Positions 44,832-54,849 of a stretch of DNA of 64,000 nucleotides are shown here, piece by piece. The position numbers and the translations under genes are program-made. Origin of the DNA: an uncultured Porphyromonadaceae bacterium (lineage in GTDB: Bacteria > Bacteroidota > Bacteroidia > Bacteroidales > Muribaculaceae); assembly GCA_900555715.1 (NCBI GenBank), contig USMC01000006.1, positions 1-64,000 of the forward strand, read 5' to 3'. Within the stretch, counting starts at the first letter, position 1. Every line of letters starts with the position of its first letter. A model generated the notes under the pieces. It was not told the origin of the DNA. It did not search any database and saw only the letters and a list, made by a program, of their open reading frames with translations.

Positions 44832-45731
44832 TTATATCTCCGGCGAACCAAGCAGGGAATCAAGCTCCGAGCGGAGAATCAGAGTATATTTGCCTTTCTT
44901 CGCACGGGTGATGTTGTGGTATTTCAGATAGTGGTGGAGCTGGTCGCGTGTCAGGCTATATTTCGCCATCGCTTCGGGATAGGTGTAATACTCCGGCTCC
45001 TTTGGTGCCGTTTGACCTTTCGCCAAATCGAAATGATATTTGGAGTACATCACATAGTTTCCCTGTTTCTTCTTCGGAATACCTTCCTTCGACACGAGTG
45101 TATATATGGCAGATAGGGTCATGCCGTATTTGGCTTGAATATCCGCCACTGTGTACCATTCGGATATTTCCTCCTTCGGCTGTTGACTCGCAAAATAGCG
45201 GTCAACATGGCTGCGGCTCCAGAGCGTTTTGCCTCGGCTCTGAGTCTTCGGCCAGCCCTCGCGCTCGGCAATCTTATACATTCCCGAATTGGACACGCCG
45301 TATATCTCCTGCACCTCCTTTGAAGTGTAGAACTCGGTTATGGGCGATTGTTGCCTCGTGGCTGAGGACTCTTGGGTTTCAAGAGTTGAGAATAAGGCAT
45401 CTACGTCAGCTCGTCTAATGAGGGTCTTTCGTTTCAACTTCCAGACCTTGATGACGCCTCGGTTGATATAATTGTAGATTGTAACATGACACACACCAAG
45501 CAGGGTGGCTGCTTGTGTTGGAGTCAAGAATTCCTGTTTGGCTACTTCTTTTTGACCTGATTGCTGATATTCATATTCTCGTTGGTATGAATCCAGCTTT
45601 GCCTGACGCTTTCTTTCCTTGTATGCGAGCCCCGAACATCGGTGGCTGCAATACTCCGTTGTTGTCTTACGAGCGATGAACCCAGCTCCGCACCAACGGC
45701 ACTTCTTTTTGATTTCAATGTTGCTACTCAT
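44832..45731 (-). CDS. Zinc-finger protein with four excisionase-type helix-turn-helix repeats
   Basis: The 299-residue protein begins with a zinc motif (CRWCGAGF and CSHRCSG) and continues with four HTH_17/Xis-like units at about 68-115, 133-180, 190-237 and 246-296. Each starts with an aromatic-Thr pair (FLTPTQAATLLGV, FYTSKEVQEIYGV, WYTVADIQAKYGM, YYTYPEAMAKYSL) and ends with a basic wing. Companion genes of this type sit beside integrases in Bacteroidetes and probably steer integration/excision or regulate it. Iterons lie just upstream of its start, as candidate binding sites. The integrase partner is truncated. Confidence 0.8.
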   Translation of the reverse strand: MSSNIEIKKKCRWCGAGFIARKTTTEYCSHRCSGLAYKERKRQAKLDSYQREYEYQQSGQKEVAKQEFLTPTQAATLLGVCHVTIYNYINRGVIKVWKLKRKTLIRRADVDALFSTLETQESSATRQQSPITEFYTSKEVQEIYGVSNSGMYKIAEREGWPKTQSRGKTLWSRSHVDRYFASQQPKEEISEWYTVADIQAKYGMTLSAIYTLVSKEGIPKKKQGNYVMYSKYHFDLAKGQTAPKEPEYYTYPEAMAKYSLTRDQLHHYLKYHNITRAKKGKYTLILRSELDSLLGSPEI

Positions 45732-45748
45732 TTTTATTCTGTGTTAGT

Positions 45749-45817
45749 GTTTATTTCGCCGTTTATTTCGCCAAAAGTGTTCATGGGCGTAAACTGACGT
45801 AAACCTACGTAAACATC
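45749..45817. repeat. Iterons upstream of the HTH gene
   Basis: Two tandem 12-base units GTTTATTTCGCC at 45749-45772 and three CGTAAAC units in 10-base register at 45788-45817 (CGTAAACTGA, CGTAAACCTA, CGTAAACATC). A 10-base spacing puts each unit on the same helix face. They lie between the HTH gene and the mnmE end, and are likely sites for that protein. Confidence 0.6.
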
Positions 45818-45997
45818 GTCCACGACCTTGCGGCACGCATTGACGGGATTGACCGATTTGCTACAAATCGGGTACAAAAACACAGGTAAAAAGGGATGAA
45901 AAGCGGTTATAAAGAGGTATGAGCAAGAAAAAAGCCGCCCGATAACGAGCGACTTTTCAATGTTTTACACCAGATGGTACCAGTTATAACCAATAGG

Positions 45998-46015
45998 CTA
46001 CTTGCCGATGCAGAA
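45998..46015 (-). other. Putative att site at the 3' end of mnmE
   Basis: The last 18 bases of mnmE, read on the minus strand, are TTCTGCATCGGCAAGTAG. SGI1-type islands integrate into the equivalent 18 bases of trmE/mnmE. The truncated integrase and HTH gene lie directly beyond it. No second copy was found in the window; it would lie to the left of position 1 if the whole element used this site. Confidence 0.45.
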
Positions 46016-47389
46016 GTGGGTGAAGATGGATTGGAGGATTTCGGGGGTGGTGATGGCGCCGGTGACGGAGGAGAGGTTGTGGATGGCTTCGCGGAGGTCC
46101 TGGGCGATGAGGTCGGGGGGAAGGGCGGTGTCGAGTCCGTCGGTGACGGCGCGAAGGAGGCGTGCGGCTTCGCTGAAGGCGTGGGCGTGACGTTGGTTCG
46201 TGACGATGATGTCGGCTCCGGCGTTTTCTCCGAGAGTGTCGTTGAGTTTTTCGACGATGAGGCGGCGCAGGCGGTCGATGCCGGTGTCGTTGAGGGCTGA
46301 TACTTCGATTGTCGTTGCCTGGGGCAGTGCTTCTGTGAGTGCGGAGATGTCGGGCGCGGGGCAGATGTCGGTTTTGTTGATGACGATGATTGTGTGTCCG
46401 CTGTCGAGTTGCCCGATGGTCGTGCTGTCGTACTGCGGGTCTGTGGCGTCGACGACGAGGAGGACGAGCTGTGCGGAGGCGGCGGCGCGTCGGGAGCGTT
46501 CTATGCCGAGGTTTTCGACGGGGTCGTCGCTGAGACGTATTCCGGCGGTGTCTTTGAAGCGGACGAGGTAGGGTCCTATTTCGGAGGTGTCTTCTATGAT
46601 GTCGCGTGTGGTGCCGTGTATGTCGCTGACTATTGCGCGGTCGTCGGCGAGGATGGCGTTGAGGAGCGATGATTTTCCGACGTTAGTCTTTCCGATGATT
46701 GCTACGGGTATGCCGTCTTTTATGGCTGCTCCGGCGGTGAAGCTGTCGGCGAGCTTCTGCAGTGTGGCGGCGGCGTCGACCGACAGCGCGCGCAGCCGCT
46801 GGCGGGAAGCGAATTCGACGTCTTCTTCGCTGAAGTCGAGTTCGAGTTCGAGGAGTGATGCGAGTTCGAGGAGCTTGCTGCGTATCTCTTCTATTTTTTG
46901 CGAGAATCTGCCGCGCATCTGGCTGAGTGCGTGACGGTGTGCGGCGGCTGATGATGATGCTATGAGGTCGGCTACGGCTTCTGCTTCGGCGAGGTCCATC
47001 TTTCCGGCGGCGAATGCGCGGCGGGTGAACTCGCCAGGGAGTGCAAGCCGTGCGCCGGCGGCGGTGAGTGCCTGGATGAGGCGGCGCTGTATCCATCGTG
47101 AGCCGTGTATGCTTATTTCGGCAACGTCTTCGCCGGTGAAGGACCGTGGTGCGCGAAAGACTGTCAGGACAGCCTGATCGAGAACTGTGCTGTCGCCGGG
47201 GTCGGTGATTTCGCCGAGGTGCGCGGTGTGCGACTCCATGCGGCTTATATCTTTCCCTTTCCAGATTCTGCTGACGATTGTGAATGTGTCTTTTCCGCTT
47301 ACGCGAGCTATTGCGACGCCTCCTGTTCCGGGAGGTGTGGAGATGGCGCAGATTGTGTCGTCGGGGTTATAGTACAGTTCTGTGTTCAT
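45998..47389 (-). CDS. mnmE: tRNA uridine-5-carboxymethylaminomethyl(34) synthesis GTPase MnmE
   Basis: I chose the ATG at 47389 (MNTELYYNPDDTICAISTPPGTGGVAIARVSG), coupled as ATGA to the nuclease stop. The 463-residue product has the N-terminal folate-binding domain and the central G domain with GKTNVGKSS, DIHGTTRD, DTAGIR and NKTD. It ends in FCIGK with the conserved Cys. With MnmG it modifies the wobble uridine of certain tRNAs. A weak wobble-paired hairpin with a T run near 45925-45955 is its likely terminator. Length is normal for the family. Confidence 0.97.
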   Translation of the reverse strand: MNTELYYNPDDTICAISTPPGTGGVAIARVSGKDTFTIVSRIWKGKDISRMESHTAHLGEITDPGDSTVLDQAVLTVFRAPRSFTGEDVAEISIHGSRWIQRRLIQALTAAGARLALPGEFTRRAFAAGKMDLAEAEAVADLIASSSAAAHRHALSQMRGRFSQKIEEIRSKLLELASLLELELDFSEEDVEFASRQRLRALSVDAAATLQKLADSFTAGAAIKDGIPVAIIGKTNVGKSSLLNAILADDRAIVSDIHGTTRDIIEDTSEIGPYLVRFKDTAGIRLSDDPVENLGIERSRRAAASAQLVLLVVDATDPQYDSTTIGQLDSGHTIIVINKTDICPAPDISALTEALPQATTIEVSALNDTGIDRLRRLIVEKLNDTLGENAGADIIVTNQRHAHAFSEAARLLRAVTDGLDTALPPDLIAQDLREAIHNLSSVTGAITTPEILQSIFTHFCIGK

Positions 47390-48252
47390 TTTCTTTTTGT
47401 TTTGCCTTTTGTCCATGCGCGGAAGTCGGGGCGGCTTTCGATCTGTGCTTCGATGCTGTCGGGCAGACATGCGAAGAAGTCGTAGCCTGTCGCGGCTTCT
47501 ATGTTGTCGACTGAACAGGCGAGTTCTTCGAGTCCTTCGTCGGTGTATGAGTTAGGCATTATGAATCCTATCGCGCGGACGGGGTCGGCGTATGGTGCGA
47601 GTATGACTTTGAAGAAACGCCGCGGTACGCGTACCTGCGCCTGTCCGATGGTCTGCGGCATAGCGTCGGTCATCACAGGTCCGCATATTATGATTATCGC
47701 GCTGTCGCGTTTAGCCCACTGGCGGCATGTTTTTTCGAGAGTTGACCATCGTCCGCTGTTGAGCGAGTGGTCCTGCGGGCAGATGTTGGCAAGCGAATGT
47801 GAGTCGTGCATAGCCTGCGCGTTCCATTTCATGTCGGCGGCGGGTGCCATGTGTCCGCGGTCGAATCCCGAGCGTCTGTAGTCGTCGGTTGATGGGCATC
47901 CGGGTACGTCGGTGTCCTGAAAGAATTTTGATTCGCGTGGCTGGCTTCCTTCTGCCTCGGTTGCTGTCAGTTCCCAGGCAACGTAGTTGGGTATATGCTG
48001 TTCGGGGTTGAAGGAGACCGTGAAACCTGTGTATGGTACGATTACTTCGGGCTGCCCGTCGGGAATGACTGCTTTTGTGAGACATGCGGTGTCGATGTCG
48101 ATGCCGCCGGCAGTCGGGTGTCCGCATGCCGAGAAGCGTTCGGCGACTACTGCCGCAATGGCGACTACGAGGAGCAGCATTGCGAGCTGCGGACGTCCGA
48201 AGCGGTTTCTTCTGTGTCGGGCAGAGCGTCGGTATCGTGATTTATTGGGCAT
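47386..48252 (-). CDS. DNA/RNA non-specific endonuclease, membrane-anchored or secreted
   Basis: A 288-residue protein with an N-terminal basic stretch and a hydrophobic helix (QLAMLLLVVAIAAVVAERF, residues about 22-40), so an anchor or uncleaved signal. The nuclease core carries DRGHMAPAAD near residue 130, where His is the general base, and a later Asn in LANICPQDHSLNSGRW that binds Mg. This is the NucA/EndoG ββα-metal fold. It overlaps bioF by 11 bases upstream and mnmE by four downstream. A periplasmic DNA-scavenging role is likely. Confidence 0.9.
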   Translation of the reverse strand: MPNKSRYRRSARHRRNRFGRPQLAMLLLVVAIAAVVAERFSACGHPTAGGIDIDTACLTKAVIPDGQPEVIVPYTGFTVSFNPEQHIPNYVAWELTATEAEGSQPRESKFFQDTDVPGCPSTDDYRRSGFDRGHMAPAADMKWNAQAMHDSHSLANICPQDHSLNSGRWSTLEKTCRQWAKRDSAIIIICGPVMTDAMPQTIGQAQVRVPRRFFKVILAPYADPVRAIGFIMPNSYTDEGLEELACSVDNIEAATGYDFFACLPDSIEAQIESRPDFRAWTKGKTKRK

Positions 48253-49384
48253 GTGTCAGTATTTTTTTACATGCGTTTTCGAAGCGGTCGATATCTTTGT
48301 CGGTCATCGCGGCGGACAGACTCAGCCGGAGCCGGTCGGTTCCCGGCGGGACCGTGGGGGTGCGTATGGGGAGTACGTCGATGCCTTCTTCTGCGAAACG
48401 GGCAGACAGTTCGACCGCCTTACGTGGATTCCCGACGAGGTAGGGCAGAATGTGGCTCGGCTCAGCGTGGACGCCGTATCCGCTCAGTATTGTTGCCATA
48501 CGCTGCGATATGCCGGTGAGGTGTTTTCTTTCGCTGTCCATTCCGAGTGCCTTGCCGAATATGAAACGTGACCATTCGACGCATATCGGCGGGAGCGCTG
48601 TGGAGAATATGAGGCTTCTTGCCCGGTTGACGGCGTATCGCCGGACGTTCTCGTTCATTATTGCGAAAGCTCCTGTCGATGCGAGGGCTTTTCCGAGTGT
48701 GCCGATGATAATGTCGATGTCGGCGAAGGATTGTGACGAGAAGCAGAGCCCTCTGCCGGCATCGCCTGCGACTCCGACGGCATGTGCCTCGTCGATGTAG
48801 AGCATCGCTCCGGGACATGAGCGTTTAACCTCGGCGAGTCCGTCGATGTCGGCTCTGTCGCCGTCCATGCTGTATATGCTTTCTGCGATGATGAGCGGTC
48901 GGAGCCCTTCGGCGACAGCTTTTTGCGCGAGCCGGCTGAGATGTGCGATGTCGTTGTGGCGGAAGCGCTCGAAGGGTGCTCCCCCGAGTCGTATTCCGTC
49001 GATTATCGAAGCGTGCACGAGTTTGTCGGCGAGTATGACCGTCCCTTTTGCCGACAGTGCGCTGACGAGTCCGGTGTTGGCGTGATAGCCGCTGTTGAAA
49101 ATCAGCGCGGCGCGTCCTCCGTATGCCTCGGAGAGGTCTTTTTCGAATGCAGTGAAAGCTTTCTGCCGTCGCGCCAGCAGGCGCGATGCGGAGGCGGACA
49201 TGTGCAATGCCGCGGGCTCGGCGGAGGCGAAGAATTCTTCCTGCAGGTCGGCACGGGCGGCAATGCCGAGGTAGTCGTTGGACGTGAAGTCGACGCTTCC
49301 GGAGGCAGTGCCGTCGGAAGGTATGCTCCGCATGTTGCCTTCTGCTTCGAGCTTCGCGAGCGCGGCGTCAATAGTTTCTATCAT
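48242..49384 (-). CDS. bioF: 8-amino-7-oxononanoate synthase
   Basis: A 380-residue PLP enzyme of the alpha-oxoamine synthase family. It shows FTSNDYLG near residue 33, [17 protein letters not shown], the PLP-binding [10 protein letters not shown] near 200, and the Schiff-base lysine in [13 protein letters not shown] near 232. It condenses pimeloyl-ACP (or CoA) with alanine in biotin synthesis. It overlaps bioA by 17 bases, so the two are translated together. The family also includes KBL and serine palmitoyltransferase, but the neighbour BioA makes BioF the best call. Confidence 0.9.
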   Translation of the reverse strand: MIETIDAALAKLEAEGNMRSIPSDGTASGSVDFTSNDYLGIAARADLQEEFFASAEPAALHMSASASRLLARRQKAFTAFEKDLSEAYGGRAALIFNSGYHANTGLVSALSAKGTVILADKLVHASIIDGIRLGGAPFERFRHNDIAHLSRLAQKAVAEGLRPLIIAESIYSMDGDRADIDGLAEVKRSCPGAMLYIDEAHAVGVAGDAGRGLCFSSQSFADIDIIIGTLGKALASTGAFAIMNENVRRYAVNRARSLIFSTALPPICVEWSRFIFGKALGMDSERKHLTGISQRMATILSGYGVHAEPSHILPYLVGNPRKAVELSARFAEEGIDVLPIRTPTVPPGTDRLRLSLSAAMTDKDIDRFENACKKILTHAQ

Positions 49385-50660
49385 CGCTGACGAGTTCTAC
49401 GAGACAGCGGCACAGACGGCGCAGCTGCTCATGTGTGATGACGTAGGGAGGCATGATGTAGATGTTGTGTCCGAAGGGACGTATCCACACTCCGGCGGCG
49501 ACGCATGCTTTCTGGAATTTTCCGACGTCGACTGTCTTTCCAACCTCGACGACTCCGATAGATCCGAGAATGCGTACGTCGGTGACGCCCGGCAAGACTC
49601 GCGCCGGCGTAAGCTCTTCTTTCATAATGCCTTCGATTGCTCCTATTGCCGCCGGCATGTCCTGCGAGCGGAGCAGCCGGAGCGATTCGGCTCCGATGGC
49701 GCAGCTGAGCGGATTGCCCATGAATGTGGGCCCGTGCATGAGCACGCCCGCCTCTCCTTCCGAGATATAGCGTGCAATGTCGGCAGTGGCGAGAACGGCG
49801 CTCATGGTGAGGTATCCGGCAGTGAGTCCTTTTCCGATGCACATTATGTCGGGCATTACTCCGGCGTGTTCCCATGCGAAGAAGCGTCCTGTGCGCCAGA
49901 ATCCTGTCGCTATTTCGTCGAATATGAGTATGATCCCGTAGCTGTCGCACAGCTGTCGTGCCTGGCGAAGGTATTCGGGATTATAGAACCACATTCCGCC
50001 GGCACCCTGTACGATGGGTTCGAGAATGAGCGCGGCTATTTCACCGGCGTGTTTTTCGAAGAGGTCGCGCAGCGGTTCGATGTCGTTGCTGTTCCACTCA
50101 CCGTCGAAGCGCGACTGCGGTTGCGGCACGAAGTAGCGCACCGGGAGCGCTGTTCCGAAAGCCGAGTGCATTCCGGTGACGGGGTCGCAAACGCTCATAG
50201 CGTTCCATGTGTCGCCGTGGTATCCGCTGCGTATGGTAGCGAAGTTGCTTTTTCTATGCGAGCCGGTCTTTGATATGGCAGCCTGTATCGCCATTTTCAT
50301 AGCTACTTCTACGGCGACAGATCCGGAGTCGGCATAGAAGATATGGTTCATGTTCGGGGGCGCCACTTCGAGGAGCGCTTTTCCAAGTTCGACGGCAGGT
50401 CGGTGTGTGAGTCCTCCGAACATGACGTGGCTCATCTTGTCGAGCTGTCGTCGTGCAGCCTCATTTATCTGCGGGTTATTGTAGCCATGTATCGCGCACC
50501 ACCACGACGACATGCCGTCGATGAGTTCTGTACCGTCAGCGAGACGCAGTAGTGCTCCGTGCGCGGAGTCTACCATGTAGGTGGGCAGCGGGTCGATGGT
50601 CGAGGTGTAGGGATGCCACAGATGGTCGCGGTCCCATGAGTCATGAAGGTTCTTGTCCAT
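49368..50660 (-). CDS. bioA: Adenosylmethionine-8-amino-7-oxononanoate aminotransferase
   Basis: A 430-residue class III aminotransferase: [18 protein letters not shown] at the N-terminus, [56 protein letters not shown] aspartate in [14 protein letters not shown] and the active Lys in [15 protein letters not shown]. It converts KAPA to DAPA in biotin synthesis. It is the first gene of the operon bioA-bioF-nuclease-mnmE, all with overlapping ends. The start codon lies only 4 bases beyond the -7-type box, an almost leaderless layout. Confidence 0.96.
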   Translation of the reverse strand: MDKNLHDSWDRDHLWHPYTSTIDPLPTYMVDSAHGALLRLADGTELIDGMSSWWCAIHGYNNPQINEAARRQLDKMSHVMFGGLTHRPAVELGKALLEVAPPNMNHIFYADSGSVAVEVAMKMAIQAAISKTGSHRKSNFATIRSGYHGDTWNAMSVCDPVTGMHSAFGTALPVRYFVPQPQSRFDGEWNSNDIEPLRDLFEKHAGEIAALILEPIVQGAGGMWFYNPEYLRQARQLCDSYGIILIFDEIATGFWRTGRFFAWEHAGVMPDIMCIGKGLTAGYLTMSAVLATADIARYISEGEAGVLMHGPTFMGNPLSCAIGAESLRLLRSQDMPAAIGAIEGIMKEELTPARVLPGVTDVRILGSIGVVEVGKTVDVGKFQKACVAAGVWIRPFGHNIYIMPPYVITHEQLRRLCRCLVELVSDDRNY

Positions 50661-50928
50661 ACTGCAAAATTACTCATTTTTTTCTTATTTGAGCGATACA
50701 GAAAAGATCCGTTGCCCGATATGAAGAAGTCGTAAACGAATCCTTGATATAGTTACCTTAATCGTAGTTATTTGATAAATATTGTTAAATCATTGCGATG
50801 TTTTACAAATTTATATTACTTTAGTGTCGAAATTGCAATTTCATTATCAACCTTAATCTAAGTTTAAATCTAAATACCGGTTCTGACTAACACTATTTTT
50901 AATAAATACCAATTATATTAATACTTTC
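50661..50928. promoter_or_regulatory. Divergent promoter region of bioA and the NAGPA-like gene
   Basis: On the minus strand TAATTTTG at 50665-50672 is a fine -7 box, and the bioA ATG begins at 50660, only 4 bases later. On the plus strand TTACTTTAG near 50816 is a weak -7 candidate for the NAGPA-like gene, which has a leader of about 110 bases. AT-rich and non-coding. Confidence 0.55.
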
Positions 50929-53900
50929 ATGAAAAAACTATTTCTTTCACTTGCCGCTTGCGCTGCCCTGTTCAGCGCTAACGCCGGTACTCAATGGATG
51001 ATGGGCACGACGCCATTCGAGGTCGACACCCTCTACCAGTACACAGCCGGTCCGGGCATGACAACCACAGGTCTCAAGCTTTCTTGGACCAGTGACGGTG
51101 TTTATTCGACTAACGTGCATTACACCGAAGTCGACCTTACCAACCCCAATCTTGAAATCCGCGGCGTCCAGCCTCAGGACAAATTCGGAGGTAAGGAAAC
51201 TGTCAGGTCAATGGCTAAACGCAAAACCGCTCAGGGCAACGGACAGTACATCGCCGGTGTCAACGGTGACTTCTTCAACCTTAGCGGAAAGCCGACCATG
51301 ACTCTTAGCGCTGATGTCGTCGACGGTGTAGTCTATGGTGCAGGCAGCGCTTCTAATGGCTCTTGGGGTAAATGGGCTACTCATGTCATGGTCAAAGGCA
51401 AAAAAGACCTTGTCATCGGTCAGAACTTCAAAGCAGGCAACACGATGATTTTCCCCGGGAAACAGACCGTTTATTATCAGGTTAACGGTGGCCGTGGAGA
51501 AAATGGCCTCGTCATTTACACTCCCGACAGCATTAGCACAAACACAAACCCCTGGGGTCAGGAATGTAAAATCAAACTCGTTTCAGGCGAAGTAGGCAAA
51601 TCCGGTGCTGTCTACGAAGTTACTGAAGCCAAAACCGGTAACAACACTCCTGTTCCCTCCGATGGCTTCGTTCTTTCCGGCCACGGCTCTACAGGAACTC
51701 TGGTTGGTAATCTTGCCGTCGGCGACCGACTCACCACTTCATCGTCTATGACATACAACGGTGTTGATGTCGCAGGCGAAATTAATCAGGCTATCGGCGG
51801 CTGCTCGATGATTGTCATCGACGGTAAATCTGCCCCCGACGAATATTTCGCAAGCTCGGTTGTCGACCACTTCCCCTCGAGTCAGGCTCGTACAGCTATC
51901 GGTTACAACAAAGACCGTTCAAAACTCGTCATGCTCGTTGCTGACAAGTACAGCAAGCTTGAGGATGGTGTTACAAATGCGGAAAAAATCAGCTGGGGTA
52001 AGAAATCTAACGGCTTCTTCATGTACCGCATGGCTCAGCTTATGGTCAACCTCGGTTGCTACACGGCTATGGCCTTCGACGGCGGCGGTTCTTCGAATCT
52101 CTACAACAAGGAAATCGGTTGCCGCAACGTTCCCTACGGCGGCACCTATGAACGTCCCGTCGCAAACGGCATCTTCGCTGTCGATACTACTCCGGTCGAC
52201 AACGAAATCGCTATGATTGAAGTCCGTAATAAGAAAGTCGACATCGCCGTCGACTCTGTCTACACTCCGACAGTCTTCGGTTACAACCAATATGGCGTTC
52301 TTGTCGACGGCAATGTCAACGGCTTCACTCTGACTGTCGCTCCCGAGCTCGGCACTGTCGACGGTACTGCAATCAAAGCAGGCAGCGCTGCCGCAAGCAC
52401 AAAAGCCGTTGTCACTTACAACGGACTCAAGGCCGCTTTCGACCTCTCGACCAACGGCGGCGGTCAATTCGTCAGCTCAAGTGACGAAGAAGCTCCGTAT
52501 ATGATTAAAGCTCCTTACGTTTCCGACGAGCCCATGGGCATCGACAAAGAACCTGTCTACCTGACCGAAAAGTGGCATTTCGTCAATGACAAGTACAACG
52601 ACGGATGGGACGGCACCGCTCCCAACTGGGCTAAACCCGACTCCATCAAGGCTAAAATCTGTCCTCGCTTCGCAACCGGCTTCAACGGCCGCTTCTATAC
52701 CGTCGACATGATGACAATGTCTATCGCTGAAATCGACGAAAAAGGCGACCTCAAGCCCCTTTACAAACTGCCCTCGCTTGAAGGCCGGGTTGTAAATGAT
52801 ATCCCTGACTACTATGGTGTCGCTATTACTGCCGACGATTACGGTCACTTCCTTGTAGGTCACTATTTCACAAAAGAAAAGACAAACGTCTGGACTGTCT
52901 ATGACCCGAAGACCGGCAAAGGCAAACACTTCGACCTTCCCACAAACGCAAGCTCGCTCCGCGTCGACAACGTCGGTCGTGTAGTCGGTAACCTCCTCAA
53001 CGAGGCTTATGTATTCGTTTCGCCTAAAGGTACAGGCAATCTCGACTCTCAGCACGTCAACATCATCCACTTCGCCGATACCACAAAGGCAAAGACCAAT
53101 GCTCTTGAGAATGTCGTTGCCACAGTCGACCCCTCTGTCGCAATTTACATGAGCAATCTCAACAACACAACCGGTATCTGCCAGCCTAAATATGAAACTG
53201 TCGAAGAAACGAAGAATGTGCCTATCGCCAATGCATTCTACAATTACTCTATTCAGGGTGAAGGAATCCCTGAAAATGTAAACCTCTTCAACGGCGCATC
53301 GGCTAACTATGCCCGCAAATGGGGCAACTACTCTGCTCTCAGCGGTTTCGACACCTTCACTCTCGAAGGTCGCCGCTACTTCGTCGTAGCTTATGCTACT
53401 AAAGAAGAATATGACGCCAATAACAAGAGCGGTCAGCACATCGTCGTTATGGACGAAGACGGTACGTGCGTAGCAGACTGGAACAACCCCGACTACGTTT
53501 CTAACGCAGGCTTCAACACCATCACAGCCCGCAAGATGGACGAGCAGAACGTAAACATCTACGTTTACAACTGTACAGGATCTCCCAAACCCGGTTGTAT
53601 CGCCGGCGCTATCCTGCGCTTCTCTGTCGGCGAATTCACTCCCGACGAACCCGTCGACATCTCTTCAAAAGGTTATGACTTCGACCAATATGAAGAAGGC
53701 GACGAATTCAAACTGACGGCAGTCAACCCGACAGGTATTCTGTGGACCGCTCCCGCCGGTATGTACCACATTTCCCACCCGGACGCATTTGACAAAGACG
53801 GACACCTTACCGTATTCGTTGACCGTGGAACCGATGCAGCCCGCAACTCTACCGAAACTGTTGAAACCAAGGTTTCGCCGGCTTACACCGTCCACAAACT

Positions 53901-54750
53901 CACTCCCAAATCAGGCAAAGTCCTCGTGCTCAACCAGGGTTGGTCGCCCTATGGCTTCAGCCAGTTCGACAATTACTTCCCGAACTACGCCTCCGGCGGT
54001 GCGCCTCAGCTTAACTTCTACATCAACAGCGACGCTATCACTCAGAAGACAACCCAGCGCCATTATGTCCGCGTCAAAATCGTCTACAACCTCCTCCGTC
54101 GTGGTTGCCACCACCTTAGTGACGTCAACAATAATGCTGTAAAACCCTTGGCAAGCATCTACTCTACTCATGAGAACAACTACGTGATACCCGCTCAGGA
54201 CAACCTCCTCGGCGACCGTGTCAGCGACACAGGCATTGACTTTGCTAAATGGGTCGACGAAGGCAACAGCAGCGCTTCTATCCCCGAAAATCCCGAAGTA
54301 TATGTCCCGACTGACGAAGAAGCTGACCCGCTGGACAACGTCCATGCCAATGCTCACGCAAAGGCTTATCTCATGAACCCCGACCGTTACAGAGTTTATG
54401 AATTCGACACTTACATTGACAATCCCTCTGTCCGCACGACAAGCGTCCAGCTGAGCATGAACATCGGTTGCGTCACTTACGCTATCAAGGAAATCAAATT
54501 CACTGACCTCGGTACTGACGAAGCTGACGCTACACTCCTCGGACGTCGCGTCAAATCGTGGATCTACGCCGACGAATTTGACTCTCCCGTGACCGGCATT
54601 GAGGACATCAATGCCGAAGAAGTTGAAGAGGGTGCCGATGCAGAACCGGTTTACTTCAACCTCCAGGGCGTTCAGGTTGCCAATCCCGACAACGGCATCT
54701 ACATTGTCCGTCGCGGCAACAAGGTAACCAAGGAATACATCCGCAAGTAA
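50929..54750 (+). CDS. Secreted NAGPA-like phosphodiester glycosidase, multidomain
   Basis: A 1273-residue protein with a signal peptide (KKLFLSLAACAALFSANA). Residues about 80-425 match the phosphodiester glycosidase domain of the human uncovering-enzyme type (NAGPA): GVNGDFF at 110-116 and FDGGGSSNL at 384-392. The middle region (about 550-910) resembles a beta-propeller-like or solute-handling surface domain, and a carbohydrate-binding-like region follows. It ends in a Bacteroidales-type tail (YFNLQGVQVANPDNGIYIVRR) suggesting surface sorting. It may release sugars from glycosyl-phosphodiesters. It converges with the GDPD gene across a strong terminator. Confidence 0.85.
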   Translation: MKKLFLSLAACAALFSANAGTQWMMGTTPFEVDTLYQYTAGPGMTTTGLKLSWTSDGVYSTNVHYTEVDLTNPNLEIRGVQPQDKFGGKETVRSMAKRKTAQGNGQYIAGVNGDFFNLSGKPTMTLSADVVDGVVYGAGSASNGSWGKWATHVMVKGKKDLVIGQNFKAGNTMIFPGKQTVYYQVNGGRGENGLVIYTPDSISTNTNPWGQECKIKLVSGEVGKSGAVYEVTEAKTGNNTPVPSDGFVLSGHGSTGTLVGNLAVGDRLTTSSSMTYNGVDVAGEINQAIGGCSMIVIDGKSAPDEYFASSVVDHFPSSQARTAIGYNKDRSKLVMLVADKYSKLEDGVTNAEKISWGKKSNGFFMYRMAQLMVNLGCYTAMAFDGGGSSNLYNKEIGCRNVPYGGTYERPVANGIFAVDTTPVDNEIAMIEVRNKKVDIAVDSVYTPTVFGYNQYGVLVDGNVNGFTLTVAPELGTVDGTAIKAGSAAASTKAVVTYNGLKAAFDLSTNGGGQFVSSSDEEAPYMIKAPYVSDEPMGIDKEPVYLTEKWHFVNDKYNDGWDGTAPNWAKPDSIKAKICPRFATGFNGRFYTVDMMTMSIAEIDEKGDLKPLYKLPSLEGRVVNDIPDYYGVAITADDYGHFLVGHYFTKEKTNVWTVYDPKTGKGKHFDLPTNASSLRVDNVGRVVGNLLNEAYVFVSPKGTGNLDSQHVNIIHFADTTKAKTNALENVVATVDPSVAIYMSNLNNTTGICQPKYETVEETKNVPIANAFYNYSIQGEGIPENVNLFNGASANYARKWGNYSALSGFDTFTLEGRRYFVVAYATKEEYDANNKSGQHIVVMDEDGTCVADWNNPDYVSNAGFNTITARKMDEQNVNIYVYNCTGSPKPGCIAGAILRFSVGEFTPDEPVDISSKGYDFDQYEEGDEFKLTAVNPTGILWTAPAGMYHISHPDAFDKDGHLTVFVDRGTDAARNSTETVETKVSPAYTVHKLTPKSGKVLVLNQGWSPYGFSQFDNYFPNYASGGAPQLNFYINSDAITQKTTQRHYVRVKIVYNLLRRGCHHLSDVNNNAVKPLASIYSTHENNYVIPAQDNLLGDRVSDTGIDFAKWVDEGNSSASIPENPEVYVPTDEEADPLDNVHANAHAKAYLMNPDRYRVYEFDTYIDNPSVRTTSVQLSMNIGCVTYAIKEIKFTDLGTDEADATLLGRRVKSWIYADEFDSPVTGIEDINAEEVEEGADAEPVYFNLQGVQVANPDNGIYIVRRGNKVTKEYIRK

Positions 54751-54790
54751 TCCTCTCCGGCAGTGCCTCGCGCACTGAACCGTAAATAAC

Positions 54791-54821
54791 AGGAGGCTGT
54801 GTCATTACGACACAGCCTCCT
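54791..54821. terminator. Bidirectional terminator between NAGPA-like and GDPD genes
   Basis: AGGAGGCTGTGTC at 54791-54803, loop ATTAC, GACACAGCCTCCT at 54809-54821: a perfect 13-bp stem between the convergent stops at 54750 and 54850. Confidence 0.9.
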
Positions 54822-54849
54822 GATGTGTTTTATGCGTAATATCCGTATA

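Noticed and set aside
45840..45990. Possible tRNA next to mnmE as integration target
   Set aside because: No cloverleaf or CCA-like end could be traced; the mnmE 3' end itself is the better att candidate.
52477..53439. 320-codon minus-strand frame within the NAGPA-like gene
   Set aside because: Antisense shadow produced by biased codons; no signal or family pattern.
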